A DNA stretch of 20,561 bases, taken from NCBI GenBank assembly GCA_030610325.1, contig JAUWRZ010000001.1, positions 1 to 20,561 of the forward strand, written 5' to 3'. The position numbers were made by a program, and so were the translations under genes. This DNA comes from Sulfurimonadaceae bacterium (lineage in GTDB: Bacteria; Campylobacterota; Campylobacteria; Campylobacterales; Sulfurimonadaceae). The notes under the pieces were generated by a model. It was not told the DNA's origin, made no database searches, and saw nothing but the letters and a program-made list of their open reading frames with translations. This document shows, in pieces, positions 8,422-16,080 of the stretch (position 1 is its first letter; the number at the start of each line of letters is the position of its first letter).

Positions 8422-8664
8422 TACTGTCTCTTGAGAAGTGCTACTTTAAAGATATAGCATCTACTATTTATTTAACATTATTTAATAATTAAGAATCTTA
8501 TTAGTTCTTAATAGATATGATTGAGTATTGTAGTGACAATAAGGTGGGTGGTTGGGTCGCACATATCCTGCGTTTCTTTACAGCTATATAAGATCTATAA
8601 GTGACCCACACAGATAAAAGCCTAAAAATTGCACTTCCCTGATTTTCAAGAGTAGGAGGCGATC
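8422..8664 (+). promoter_or_regulatory. Promoter P2 and long leader of the second giant gene
   Basis: Bases 8477–8521 match 2975–3018 almost without gaps: ATTATTTAA, then TTAAGAATC (8489–8497), then a −10 TATGAT (8516–8521). One extra base lies between box and −10. TGGGTGG (8545–8551) sits 29 nt after the −10 start, exactly where TGGATGG sits in copy 1. The leader is about 137 nt long. It carries a G-rich element and competing stems (separate entry) and ends in AGGAGG five bases before the ATG. A weak stem at 8436–8461, followed by a T-rich stretch, may end the upstream transcript. Confidence 0.5.
8543..8609 (+). promoter_or_regulatory. G-rich element and alternative stems in the leader
   Basis: GGTGGGTGGTTGGG (8543–8556) has four G-pairs or triplets with 1–2 nt spacers, enough for a two-layer G-quadruplex. 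Downstream ACCCAC (8604–8609) can pair perfectly with GTGGGT (8544–8549). Alternatively, GTGACCCA (8601–8608) can pair with TGGGT-CG-CAC (8553–8562) with a 2-nt bulge. These structures exclude one another. I recognise no known riboswitch class; a regulatory role is inference. Confidence 0.3.
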
Positions 8665-11600
8665 ATGCGCTTTTTCATACCTTTTTTCTTCTTTTTATCC
8701 CTTACTTACACTTTAAATGCTGTTGATTGCGGTGGTAGCGATATCAGTGTACCATCAACAACAGCAGATGATGTCAGAGGTACTAAAGCTGATGATTACT
8801 ATATCCCTGTTGGATCAGTCATAGATAACGGGACTCTGACAGTCACCCTTTCAAACGATACGACTACTGATGCACTCAACTTCTCGATCGGTGATACGAC
8901 CTGCCCGGACAACAGTGATGGTAGATTGACGTGGACAACTAGTTTCTCAGCCACAGACGAACTAAATATCCATGTCTATAATACGATGGGCGATCTTACT
9001 CATACCTATGACTATACATTGACTGTTGAGTTCACTCCATCACCTTTAGGATGGCAAAAAAGCGCTGCAGACACGGCTCCAGCTAACTCTGCGATAAACA
9101 TGGATATCGATGCTGACTTCAAATTGCTCTTTGGTGGTGCCGGATACAGTATCTTTGGTGATATCGGTGCGACTGGAGACAGTGTCCTTTATGTCAACGA
9201 TCCCGACACAGATAATTATGGTGGTGCACTTTACGACTCTGTTGCCCAATACATGACTAAAGATGCTACTTTCAATACTACGACCTATACAGGTGGGGAT
9301 GCCCGAAAGGCCAACTCTTCCACGGCGACACTGGCGCTGCCCGATCATGTCGAAGGAAAACATATCGCCTGGGCAGGACTCTTCTGGCAGGGTTATGTCA
9401 TGAACGACTTTGGTGCTGGCATGACGATCGATGATGTAGACAAAGACATCACAGGATGGAACAACGTCACGATGAAGACTCCTGATGGGACGATGCACCA
9501 ACTCACGGCATCTCTGACTCTAAAAGACAATACTCAATCAACTTACCATTACTCACTAAAAGATGACAACAGCTATCGCCATTTCTATGGGGCTTATGTA
9601 GATGTGACTACCCTGGTAAAAAACAGCTACTCCGCTACTGATGATCTCTTTACTGTCGGAAATATCCTGACTAATGATGGAGAAGACACTAGTGCCTATA
9701 TGTATTTCTCCCACATCGGTGACGGTGAGTGGTATGATAACTTGGTAATGGGTTATTTCGGAGGATGGTCACTGATCGTCGTCTACAGCCTTGATGCAGC
9801 TACCATCACCACAAATACTACCGATATGAAGAACATCTCTATCTATAACGGGTATGACCTATTCCTTACCTGGGGAGTCGATGGGACAGCCTTTGAGACT
9901 ACCGTGACGCTCGATGGTTTTATGACACCAAAAGCTGGGGAGATAGACAGTAGACTTCTCTTCTTCGGAGGTGGTGTAGACCAGGGGATCTTCGATGACA
10001 CGTTACAGATACAAGATGGCAACAGCACTACTTATGTCGATCTGGCAAATGGTACCAATCCCGCGAGTAAACAGTTTAACAGCTCCTACACCGAAGACGG
10101 GGTCCACATGAACCCTTCCAAACCATACCGTCAGGGAATGGACCTTGATATCTATGATGTCTCGGATATGATGACGACTGACCAGTCAGAGACAAATATA
10201 AGATTTGGTGTCGTAAAAGACAATGGTGCTTGTGATCAGATCTTTCCCCAGGTCCTGGCCTTCTCTACTGAACTCTACAGACCACGTTTTTGCTACGACT
10301 ACTCATACAGTCAACATGGCCGCTATTTTACCGAAGATAACAATGGTACAAAACCCCCATCACTCACGGGTCTGGTGACCCCCAGTGAGGACATCAGACT
10401 GAGTCTCTATGTCAGAAGCGATGAGGATGCAGATATCACGGCCAGAAACCTGACAATGGATATCACTGACATCAACACTACTCAAGCGACTTACATCCGA
10501 AATAGCGTAGCCATCACCTACCCGGGAGAGATCAACTCTACAGCCATACCGGATGGGACAGATGGTATGATAGTATCCGACAGTGATATCCTCAACATCC
10601 CTTTTGGAGATGTGAATGGTACACAGTCTATCTATAGCTACTACTCTCTCTTGCCAGACCTGGATCTGATGGAGATGCCGATCAATGCTGAAGTGACATA
10701 TGACATCACATTTCCAGACGCTAACGGTGATCCCTTCAACCTCACCTATACCAGTGTCCTTGGTGATCATGACTTTCCACTATGTACCGGGGCGAACTTT
10801 ATGTATGAGCCTAAATGGAGTGTCTTTAATGTAGTACAAAGTGACATCTATGACCCATTATCCGGTGCGCAGTACTACAACATCCCTACCCAGGTCACCA
10901 GACGGCCGGGAAGCTTTGATCTTGTCGCTTATGATGCAGACGATGTCAACACTGAGCTACATGTAAGTACGATGGTCGGCGTAGAACTCATCGATGCAGG
11001 GGCTTATCATGACATCAATGCATCATGCTATGAGCCCTCATCTGCCATCACTACCCGTGTCTGGGTCTTCTTTGAAGGTAATGTCACCAGAACCCCTTTT
11101 GACAGGGATGCCATACAAAAAGCAATAGATAACGGTTTTGTATCTGACCAGATCTTCAATCCCGGAGGAGCAGATAACCTGACCGTAGCCGAAGACTTTT
11201 ATAAAGAGGCAAGAGAGAACACTGCCTTTAGGATCATCTACAATGCGTTACCTGATATCAATGGTTCTCTGGTGGATGTCCAACCCGGTACTAAAGATGG
11301 TATGATCACTATCGCCAACTTTCCTGAACTGCATCAGCTCTATCCTAAGTGTAAACAGTTGGTCAAAAACCCATTAAATACGACCATGACTGACCAGACG
11401 GCGGTAGCCTGTTCAAATGCAGGAAGCAATAGTACCCATGCCGATCTTGCCATCTGTATGGAGTGTCTCTTTGGTCTAAACTCCAACGTCTTATGCTCAA
11501 GAGACAACTTTGCGACTAGACCAGAGAGCTTCAACATCACCTTGAGTGATATGACAAAAGATTCCAATGCCTCGGCACCACTCCCTTTTGCTACCGACCG

Positions 11601-13245
11601 GACTGGGGTCGCATCACCCTCAACCGCCAAAGTCCATCTATCCAGTGGATACCCCTACCACTTTAGTGTGACCGCGACCAACCACTACAGCAACGTGGCT
11701 TCTCCCGGCTACAACCATACCATCACCAATACACTAGAGGACAATGCCTCCTTTGTCTGGTCTCCAAGTGATCCGACAGCTGCTAATGCCAACTGTAATG
11801 ACCTTGATGATGTAGCTCAGACAGTCTCCTTTTTACAAGGTAGTGCCGGAGTCGACCTCAATGTCACACAAGTAGGAGAATACCTTTATAAGATGACTGA
11901 CTCCACATGGACAAAAGTCGACTGGGATCCAGCATCTATGAGTCACCATAACAACAGTTACTTCTATGGCTACAACTCAGGTGAAAGTGGGACTCCGGCA
12001 AAAGATTGTGCCCAAGACCAATCCACAGTGCCTACATTTGGAGCGGTTGCTACGGCCGGTACATATAACGGTTACGCAGCTTTAAGCAATGTCAGTGGCT
12101 GTAAGATCAAGAGCGAGCACACGAACAGTGATGCCGGTCTTGTCTACAAAGACTACGATATCCTCTTCCACTCCTATGAGTTTGATCTCTCTGATATCAA
12201 CGCCTCTTATGGTGTCGGTGAGAACCAGGACTTCACAGATGCCTGGCTCTATATGAACGACCTTGTCGAAGATGCCAACCAATCCTTCCATCTTCGTGGC
12301 AATATAGCCGCTGTAAGTGCTGATGGCAAGCCTTTAAGCAATTTTGTAGATGGTTGCTACGCCCAGGACATCAGTCTTACACTCTCTAATAACGCTCCGG
12401 CCTCTGCCCTTCCTGATGTACCAGCCTATATCTATCGTTTTCTGAATACTGACGGCACCAATATACTGGCCGATGAGAACGGTACTTTGACAAGTACAGG
12501 CGTGTTGTTCACATTGACAGATGGGAACTTCTCCAAAGGGCTTGAAGGAAGGGCGACTATAGACCTTAACAGCAATTTCAGTCGTACCGCCAATAACAGT
12601 GTCAACCCTTTTACCATCACCATCGGGGACTTTGACACCAAGTGTGCTACTCCTTTAGACTGTCAGATGCAAGCAGACATGGCAGCTGATCATGAAGTCG
12701 ATGGGACCTTGGCTATTGACCAAAGCCTTCCTTACTACTATGGTCGTGTCCATGCTCCACGTTACCGTATCAGTGACAATACCGGGACAGTGCGTCTCTA
12801 CTATGAGGTCTACTGTAACCCCAATAGCACGGTAAACCCATGTCTCATCACTGATCCCACAGATCATAATGTGACCATGCCTAATCGTATCCTGAGTGTC
12901 GATGATATTCGATGGTATAGAAATGAAGTGCATACCTCCGGGGTCGAAGGTGATATTGAGACGTCCCTGATACCAAAAGGTGCTGACTACCTTGATAATA
13001 ATATAAGGGTAGCCTATGATCAGGCGACTTTTACCTATGACGAATCAAAAGGCTATCCTTATAAGACCACTATCACAATACCTACTGATCAATGGTTAGT
13101 CTATAATAAGTTTGATGCTACTGCTCGTATCAACTTCTTTGAACTCGAGTTCAACAGTGCGGGAAGTGTCGCCGGTAAACATATCGGTGTCAGCAGTTCT
13201 GACTCCAACTCTTCTAAAAATACGAATAGGAGGATCTCATGGTAA
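8665..13245 (+). CDS. Giant secreted tip-adhesin-like protein 2 (1526 aa), paralog of the preceding gene
   Basis: The phenylalanine-rich signal peptide is cleaved near LNA|VDC (residue 19). The head (20–125) is a small β-domain with Cys22 and Cys80, perhaps disulfide-linked, unlike the three-domain head of the upstream paralog. Residues 145–530 hold the secreted-module motifs DADFKLLFGGAGY, WAGLFWQG (236–243), GGWSLIVVY and NISIYNGY. Residues 533–1526 are the shared region: CYDYSY (543–548), DINASCYEPSSA (783–794), CMEC (931–934), CSRDNFATRPESF (944–956), YYYGRVHAPRYR and the terminal TNRRISW. Seventeen D/E-X-N-X-S/T sequons occur, about twelve at the same places as in the paralog. AGGAGG lies 5 nt before the start. 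The stop overlaps the first pilin gene by 7 nt, coupling the giant to the minor pilins. No transmembrane or wall anchor follows the signal, so the protein is periplasmic, surface or pilus-bound. The function is inferred from context. Confidence 0.8.
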   Translation: MRFFIPFFFFLSLTYTLNAVDCGGSDISVPSTTADDVRGTKADDYYIPVGSVIDNGTLTVTLSNDTTTDALNFSIGDTTCPDNSDGRLTWTTSFSATDELNIHVYNTMGDLTHTYDYTLTVEFTPSPLGWQKSAADTAPANSAINMDIDADFKLLFGGAGYSIFGDIGATGDSVLYVNDPDTDNYGGALYDSVAQYMTKDATFNTTTYTGGDARKANSSTATLALPDHVEGKHIAWAGLFWQGYVMNDFGAGMTIDDVDKDITGWNNVTMKTPDGTMHQLTASLTLKDNTQSTYHYSLKDDNSYRHFYGAYVDVTTLVKNSYSATDDLFTVGNILTNDGEDTSAYMYFSHIGDGEWYDNLVMGYFGGWSLIVVYSLDAATITTNTTDMKNISIYNGYDLFLTWGVDGTAFETTVTLDGFMTPKAGEIDSRLLFFGGGVDQGIFDDTLQIQDGNSTTYVDLANGTNPASKQFNSSYTEDGVHMNPSKPYRQGMDLDIYDVSDMMTTDQSETNIRFGVVKDNGACDQIFPQVLAFSTELYRPRFCYDYSYSQHGRYFTEDNNGTKPPSLTGLVTPSEDIRLSLYVRSDEDADITARNLTMDITDINTTQATYIRNSVAITYPGEINSTAIPDGTDGMIVSDSDILNIPFGDVNGTQSIYSYYSLLPDLDLMEMPINAEVTYDITFPDANGDPFNLTYTSVLGDHDFPLCTGANFMYEPKWSVFNVVQSDIYDPLSGAQYYNIPTQVTRRPGSFDLVAYDADDVNTELHVSTMVGVELIDAGAYHDINASCYEPSSAITTRVWVFFEGNVTRTPFDRDAIQKAIDNGFVSDQIFNPGGADNLTVAEDFYKEARENTAFRIIYNALPDINGSLVDVQPGTKDGMITIANFPELHQLYPKCKQLVKNPLNTTMTDQTAVACSNAGSNSTHADLAICMECLFGLNSNVLCSRDNFATRPESFNITLSDMTKDSNASAPLPFATDRTGVASPSTAKVHLSSGYPYHFSVTATNHYSNVASPGYNHTITNTLEDNASFVWSPSDPTAANANCNDLDDVAQTVSFLQGSAGVDLNVTQVGEYLYKMTDSTWTKVDWDPASMSHHNNSYFYGYNSGESGTPAKDCAQDQSTVPTFGAVATAGTYNGYAALSNVSGCKIKSEHTNSDAGLVYKDYDILFHSYEFDLSDINASYGVGENQDFTDAWLYMNDLVEDANQSFHLRGNIAAVSADGKPLSNFVDGCYAQDISLTLSNNAPASALPDVPAYIYRFLNTDGTNILADENGTLTSTGVLFTLTDGNFSKGLEGRATIDLNSNFSRTANNSVNPFTITIGDFDTKCATPLDCQMQADMAADHEVDGTLAIDQSLPYYYGRVHAPRYRISDNTGTVRLYYEVYCNPNSTVNPCLITDPTDHNVTMPNRILSVDDIRWYRNEVHTSGVEGDIETSLIPKGADYLDNNIRVAYDQATFTYDESKGYPYKTTITIPTDQWLVYNKFDATARINFFELEFNSAGSVAGKHIGVSSSDSNSSKNTNRRISW
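10261..13245 (+). repeat. Tandem gene duplication, copy 2 (shared C-terminal region)
   Basis: This part encodes residues 533–1526 of the second giant and pairs with 5455–8421. The spacing of conserved cysteines, the CMEC cluster and the terminal TNRRIxW are kept. Only this copy is followed directly by the pilin genes. Confidence 0.85.
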
Positions 13246-13955
13246 AGAACGCTTTTACCATGATCGAACTGATCTTTGCTATCGTCATCATCGGCATCGT
13301 CTCTGTCTCCATACCGACCATCATGGTGAACAACTCAGAGAACGTCGAGGTCAACCTTATGCAAGAGGCCATAATGATCGTCGCTACAAAGACCGGTCAG
13401 GTGCTGACTTACCCCTGGGATGAGAACAGCCGAGATCCTGTTAGCGGTACTCTGGCGAAGACCGATGCACTTAACATCGATGAGTTCTTCTTTGCTGGTG
13501 ATCTTGACCGGAATATCTCTGACTTCAGACGTGGTCATTTCCAACAGGCCCTTCGTCGTAAGCTCACCCCGGCAAGCGCAGAAAGAAGTGCAACAGCCTC
13601 TGGACTTTTGTCACTGGAAGCTCTTGACCTAAACATCAGTGATGACCTAGACGACTTTAATGGCCAGTCTACTCTTCTTTCCCATATAGGTGAAAGTGGC
13701 TATAAAAAAGACTACAATATAAGTATCAGTGTCATCTATGTCAATGATATGATCGATTATTCCACGGGGGGAAACACTCCGCTGGTCTTTAGTCTTAGCA
13801 AGACAGATGCCGGTCGTGCCACCAATATCAAAATGGTAGAGATCAATGTCAGAGCAAAAGACAGCACAGGTAACTGGCCACTCCTTCCCGATATACTTTT
13901 TAGAAGCTTTGCTTCAAATATCGGAGAGACTGATTACTATAAAAGGACCTACTGA
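13239..13955 (+). CDS. Type IV prepilin-like minor pilin 1
   Basis: The protein has 238 aa and a class III prepilin signal, MVKNA|FTMIELIFAIVIIGI. The leader is basic, cleavage falls before Phe, mature Glu5 is present, and a hydrophobic helix of about 20 residues follows. Ala rather than Gly precedes the cut, which is common in this phylum. The helix leads to a β-rich C-terminal domain from about residue 50. It is larger than most major pilins, so a minor pilin or pseudopilin (PilV/GspI/MshD-like position) is more likely. Three D/E-X-N-X-S/T sequons are present (N92, N132, N160). The ATG lies in the last codons of the upstream giant (ATGGTAA overlap, 7 nt), with AGGAGG (13228–13233) five bases before. 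Subfamily assignment is uncertain because the region after the helix has no recognisable motif. Confidence 0.85.
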   Translation: MVKNAFTMIELIFAIVIIGIVSVSIPTIMVNNSENVEVNLMQEAIMIVATKTGQVLTYPWDENSRDPVSGTLAKTDALNIDEFFFAGDLDRNISDFRRGHFQQALRRKLTPASAERSATASGLLSLEALDLNISDDLDDFNGQSTLLSHIGESGYKKDYNISISVIYVNDMIDYSTGGNTPLVFSLSKTDAGRATNIKMVEINVRAKDSTGNWPLLPDILFRSFASNIGETDYYKRTY

Positions 13956-13957
13956 TC

Positions 13958-14845
13958 ATGAGAAAAGCCTTTACAATGCTCGAACTGATCTTTGTGATCA
14001 CGGTCATGGGGATCATCGGTACCGTTGGTGCCAATGTACTGAGTGTCATGTATGAGAACTATATATCCAGTGCAGTCAACAATCAGATGCAGTCACAGAC
14101 AGAACTGGCCATGCAGCAGATAGCCAACCGGATGAGCAGTCGTATCAAAGACTCAGTCATCGCCGCCAATGATATTACGTTCCATGGCCTAAGTGATGCC
14201 CGTGATGATGTCAACTACACCCGGGTCGAGTGGATAGGTTCTGATAGTGACAGCTGGCTTGGCGATGCTGCCAGTACGGCTCCCGCATGGTCAGGGTTTA
14301 TCGATGTAGATAATAACAACACTACCAGACTGAGCTCACCCGGTTCAGACTTTACGACCAATGGACGTATTGATACAACTATACAGGCACTCTCCAATAG
14401 TGATATCACTGATGCTGCCATCTTCTTTATCGGGACCAATACCGATGTACAAAACGATTATGGCTGGAACGGTTCAGCATACAACATCAATGACACGGCC
14501 ATGCACCCAGTCGCAATAGCACCAAACACAGATGAGATCATACCGGCTGGCTACACCTTTTCCGGAGTGGATGTGTATGAGCAGTACAAGCTTGCCTGGA
14601 CAGCCTACGCCATCGGGATAGACCCCAATAATGACAACCTCTATCTCTACTATGACTACCAACCTTGGCAGAGTGAGGATTATGATGATGGTAGACAAGT
14701 ACTCCTGATGGAACATGTATCCACCATAAAAGCACAGGCCATCGGAGATGTCATCAAACTTCAGATCTGTGTCGATAACAACATCAGTGGGACTATCACA
14801 TCAGATGAACTTTACAGCATCTGTAAAGAGAAGGTGATATTTTGA
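13958..14845 (+). CDS. Type IV prepilin-like minor pilin 2 (GspJ/PilW/MshO-like)
   Basis: The protein has 295 aa. MRKA|FTMLELIFVITVMGIIG is a class III prepilin signal with Glu5. The following helix, SQTELAMQQIANRMSSRIKD (46–65), and the large β-domain resemble GspJ/PilW/MshO-type minor pilins. Those sit near the tip and bind the GspK-type subunit. C271 and C289 near the C-terminus could form a disulfide. There are three D/E-X-N-X-S/T sequons (N86, N120, N275). The gene starts 2 nt after the previous stop, and its own stop overlaps the next start (TTGA), so this is a tight operon. An AAGGA lies 10 nt before the ATG. Prepilin identity is clear; the GspJ/MshO subtype is inferred from size, order and the second helix. 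Confidence 0.85.
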   Translation: MRKAFTMLELIFVITVMGIIGTVGANVLSVMYENYISSAVNNQMQSQTELAMQQIANRMSSRIKDSVIAANDITFHGLSDARDDVNYTRVEWIGSDSDSWLGDAASTAPAWSGFIDVDNNNTTRLSSPGSDFTTNGRIDTTIQALSNSDITDAAIFFIGTNTDVQNDYGWNGSAYNINDTAMHPVAIAPNTDEIIPAGYTFSGVDVYEQYKLAWTAYAIGIDPNNDNLYLYYDYQPWQSEDYDDGRQVLLMEHVSTIKAQAIGDVIKLQICVDNNISGTITSDELYSICKEKVIF

Positions 14846-15321
14846 GGACTTATCAACATAACCGGCGCGCGATGGCGATGTTTGCCGCAATAGCCTTTTT
14901 ACTGGTCATGGCTACCATAGCAGGCTTGATGGTATCGATGACATCACTGACATCAAAACGTGGTGTCGATCTCTATTTTCAGGAGCAGGCACATCTTCTG
15001 GCAAAAAGTGCGACAGAGTATGCACTGTTAGCTATCTCCGGGCACAGCATCGCGACTACTGGAAACTGCATCAACTCTATTGACTCCTCGTATGACGGCA
15101 TCTATGATATCAATACTGAGATCCGCTACATAGGAAGTGGTTTTCCTACTACTGCCGGTGCATGTGATATGCTTCAATATGCCGGCGGGGGTGATATCAA
15201 TAATATTGTCACAGCTGAATCAAACGGCACTGTCATCATCGATGTCTACGTGACTGCCCCATCCGATGAGACCGGGGCTGAACGGGTACGTTTCCACCGC
15301 AGGACCATGCAAAAGCCATAG
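14842..15321 (+). CDS. GspK/PilX/MshP-like minor pilin without Glu5
   Basis: The protein has 159 aa. The chosen start is TTG at 14842, overlapping the previous stop by 4 nt, with AAGG about 7 nt upstream. It yields a basic leader, MRTYQHNRRA, before the hydrophobic helix MAMFAAIAFLLVMATIAGLM. The alternative ATG at 14872 would remove the leader. After the predicted cut, position 5 is Ala, not Glu. Lack of Glu5 is typical of GspK and known for PilX/MshP-type tip subunits. A polar segment, FQEQAHLLAKSATEYALLAI, continues the helix as in PilX. C76 and C108 may form a disulfide. One sequon (ESNGT) is present. As the last gene of the cassette it is a candidate tip initiator that links pilus and giant protein. 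Family assignment rests on helix pattern and gene order. Confidence 0.75.
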   Translation: MRTYQHNRRAMAMFAAIAFLLVMATIAGLMVSMTSLTSKRGVDLYFQEQAHLLAKSATEYALLAISGHSIATTGNCINSIDSSYDGIYDINTEIRYIGSGFPTTAGACDMLQYAGGGDINNIVTAESNGTVIIDVYVTAPSDETGAERVRFHRRTMQKP

Positions 15322-15348
15322 TATTTACCAAAAGCTACATACTGGCTT
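15313..15348 (+). terminator. Hairpin at the end of the pilin operon
   Basis: AAGCC-at-AGTAT (15313–15324) pairs with ATACTGGCTT (15339–15348). This is a 10-bp stem with a 2-nt bulge and a 14-nt loop, starting inside the last codons of the third pilin gene. No clear U-run follows, so it would be a weak or factor-assisted terminator. Confidence 0.35.
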
Positions 15349-15431
15349 CATCTGACCGATGTGCCCCATGGGATCAAACATAGATTTGTCCTCTACATAT
15401 CAGATTTCAACCTTATCCATTAAGATGAAGA

Positions 15432-15440
15432 TGTTATAAT
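15432..15440 (+). promoter_or_regulatory. Extended −10 promoter for hpf
   Basis: TGTTATAAT matches the extended −10 consensus completely. It would start transcription near 15447, about 22 nt before the hpf ATG. No clear −35 is seen at the proper distance. The hpf gene therefore probably has its own strong promoter, separate from the pilin cassette. Confidence 0.6.
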
Positions 15441-15468
15441 CAGTTTACTTACCTCTAAGGAGAAACGT

Positions 15469-16011
15469 ATGAATATCTCACTGACCGGACGCCATGTCGA
15501 ACTAACTGAATCTATCAAAGATCATATGATGAGTTCTATCGATACCTTAAATAAATACAATCTCGATATCATCTCTGTAAATGCTGTCGCATCAATGCAG
15601 GAGCGCAAGGGAAAACGCGGTCTGACAATCGAGTTTACCATCAACCTCGCCAATAAAAACACCATAGTCATCAAACAGCGAGATGATGATCTCTATGCCG
15701 CGATCGATATAGCCATAAACCGGGCTCAAAAAGCCCTACGCCGACTCAACGACCGAAACAGTGATCACCGTAATAAAAGTGCAAACGAAGCTAAGATAGA
15801 AGCCCAGGGTGAGATCAATCTCAGTGAAGCACATGAAGCACTCGAAGATGAGATAGTCCCTGTAGAACTTGACCTCTATAAACCCAGAGAGACTGCTGAT
15901 GTACTTGAAGACCTCAAAGAGAGCAACAAGCAGTTTGAGATCTTCAACGACAATGACGGTAAGACCAGAGTACTCTATAAACGCAGCGACGGAAGATTTG
16001 GATTATACTAG
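15469..16011 (+). CDS. hpf: Ribosome hibernation promoting factor, long form
   Basis: The protein has 180 aa. It binds the 30S decoding site, and its C-terminal domain dimerises two ribosomes into an inactive 100S particle in stationary phase or starvation. The N-terminal S30AE domain covers residues 1–95: MNISLTGRHVELTESIKDHM, then DDDLYAAIDIAINRAQKALR. A variable charged linker spans 96–125. The C-terminal dimerisation domain (127–180) shows DEIVPVELDLYKPRETADVL and RVLYKRSDGRFGLY, which identifies the long form rather than short HPF or YfiA. AAGGAG lies 6 nt before the ATG. The gene stands alone behind a good promoter and converges with recG. One chance sequon (EINLS, 116–120) occurs in the linker. 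Confidence 0.95.
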   Translation: MNISLTGRHVELTESIKDHMMSSIDTLNKYNLDIISVNAVASMQERKGKRGLTIEFTINLANKNTIVIKQRDDDLYAAIDIAINRAQKALRRLNDRNSDHRNKSANEAKIEAQGEINLSEAHEALEDEIVPVELDLYKPRETADVLEDLKESNKQFEIFNDNDGKTRVLYKRSDGRFGLY

Positions 16012-16030
16012 TATCTCACTCCTTCTTGTA

Positions 16031-16068
16031 GACAAGAGACTCTAAACGGATCTGATCCGGCTCTTGTC
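16031..16068. terminator. Inverted repeat between convergent hpf and recG
   Basis: GACAAGAG (16031–16038) and CTCTTGTC (16061–16068) are perfect inverted repeats. They enclose a second palindrome, CGGATC-T-GATCCG (16047–16059). The element fills the 69-bp gap between two converging genes and may act as a bidirectional terminator. No T-run flanks it on either side, so the mechanism is uncertain. Confidence 0.5.
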
Positions 16069-16080
16069 CTCGCAAGGCTA

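Noticed and set aside
8415..8492. 25-codon frame starting at GTG after giant gene 1
   Set aside because: It has a ribosome-binding-like AGGAGA but no prepilin sequence, and it runs into the next promoter. Treated as a relic, not a gene.
9046..9501. Antisense open frame (151 codons) opposite giant gene 2
   Set aside because: No recognisable family, no plausible ribosome binding site, and the sense frame is clearly the real gene.
3115..13245. RTX/type I-secreted adhesin or type IX-secreted protein
   Set aside because: Both giants have Sec signal peptides. No glycine-rich nonapeptides, type I exporter genes or type IX sorting domain are visible; the C-terminus ends in TNRRIxW.
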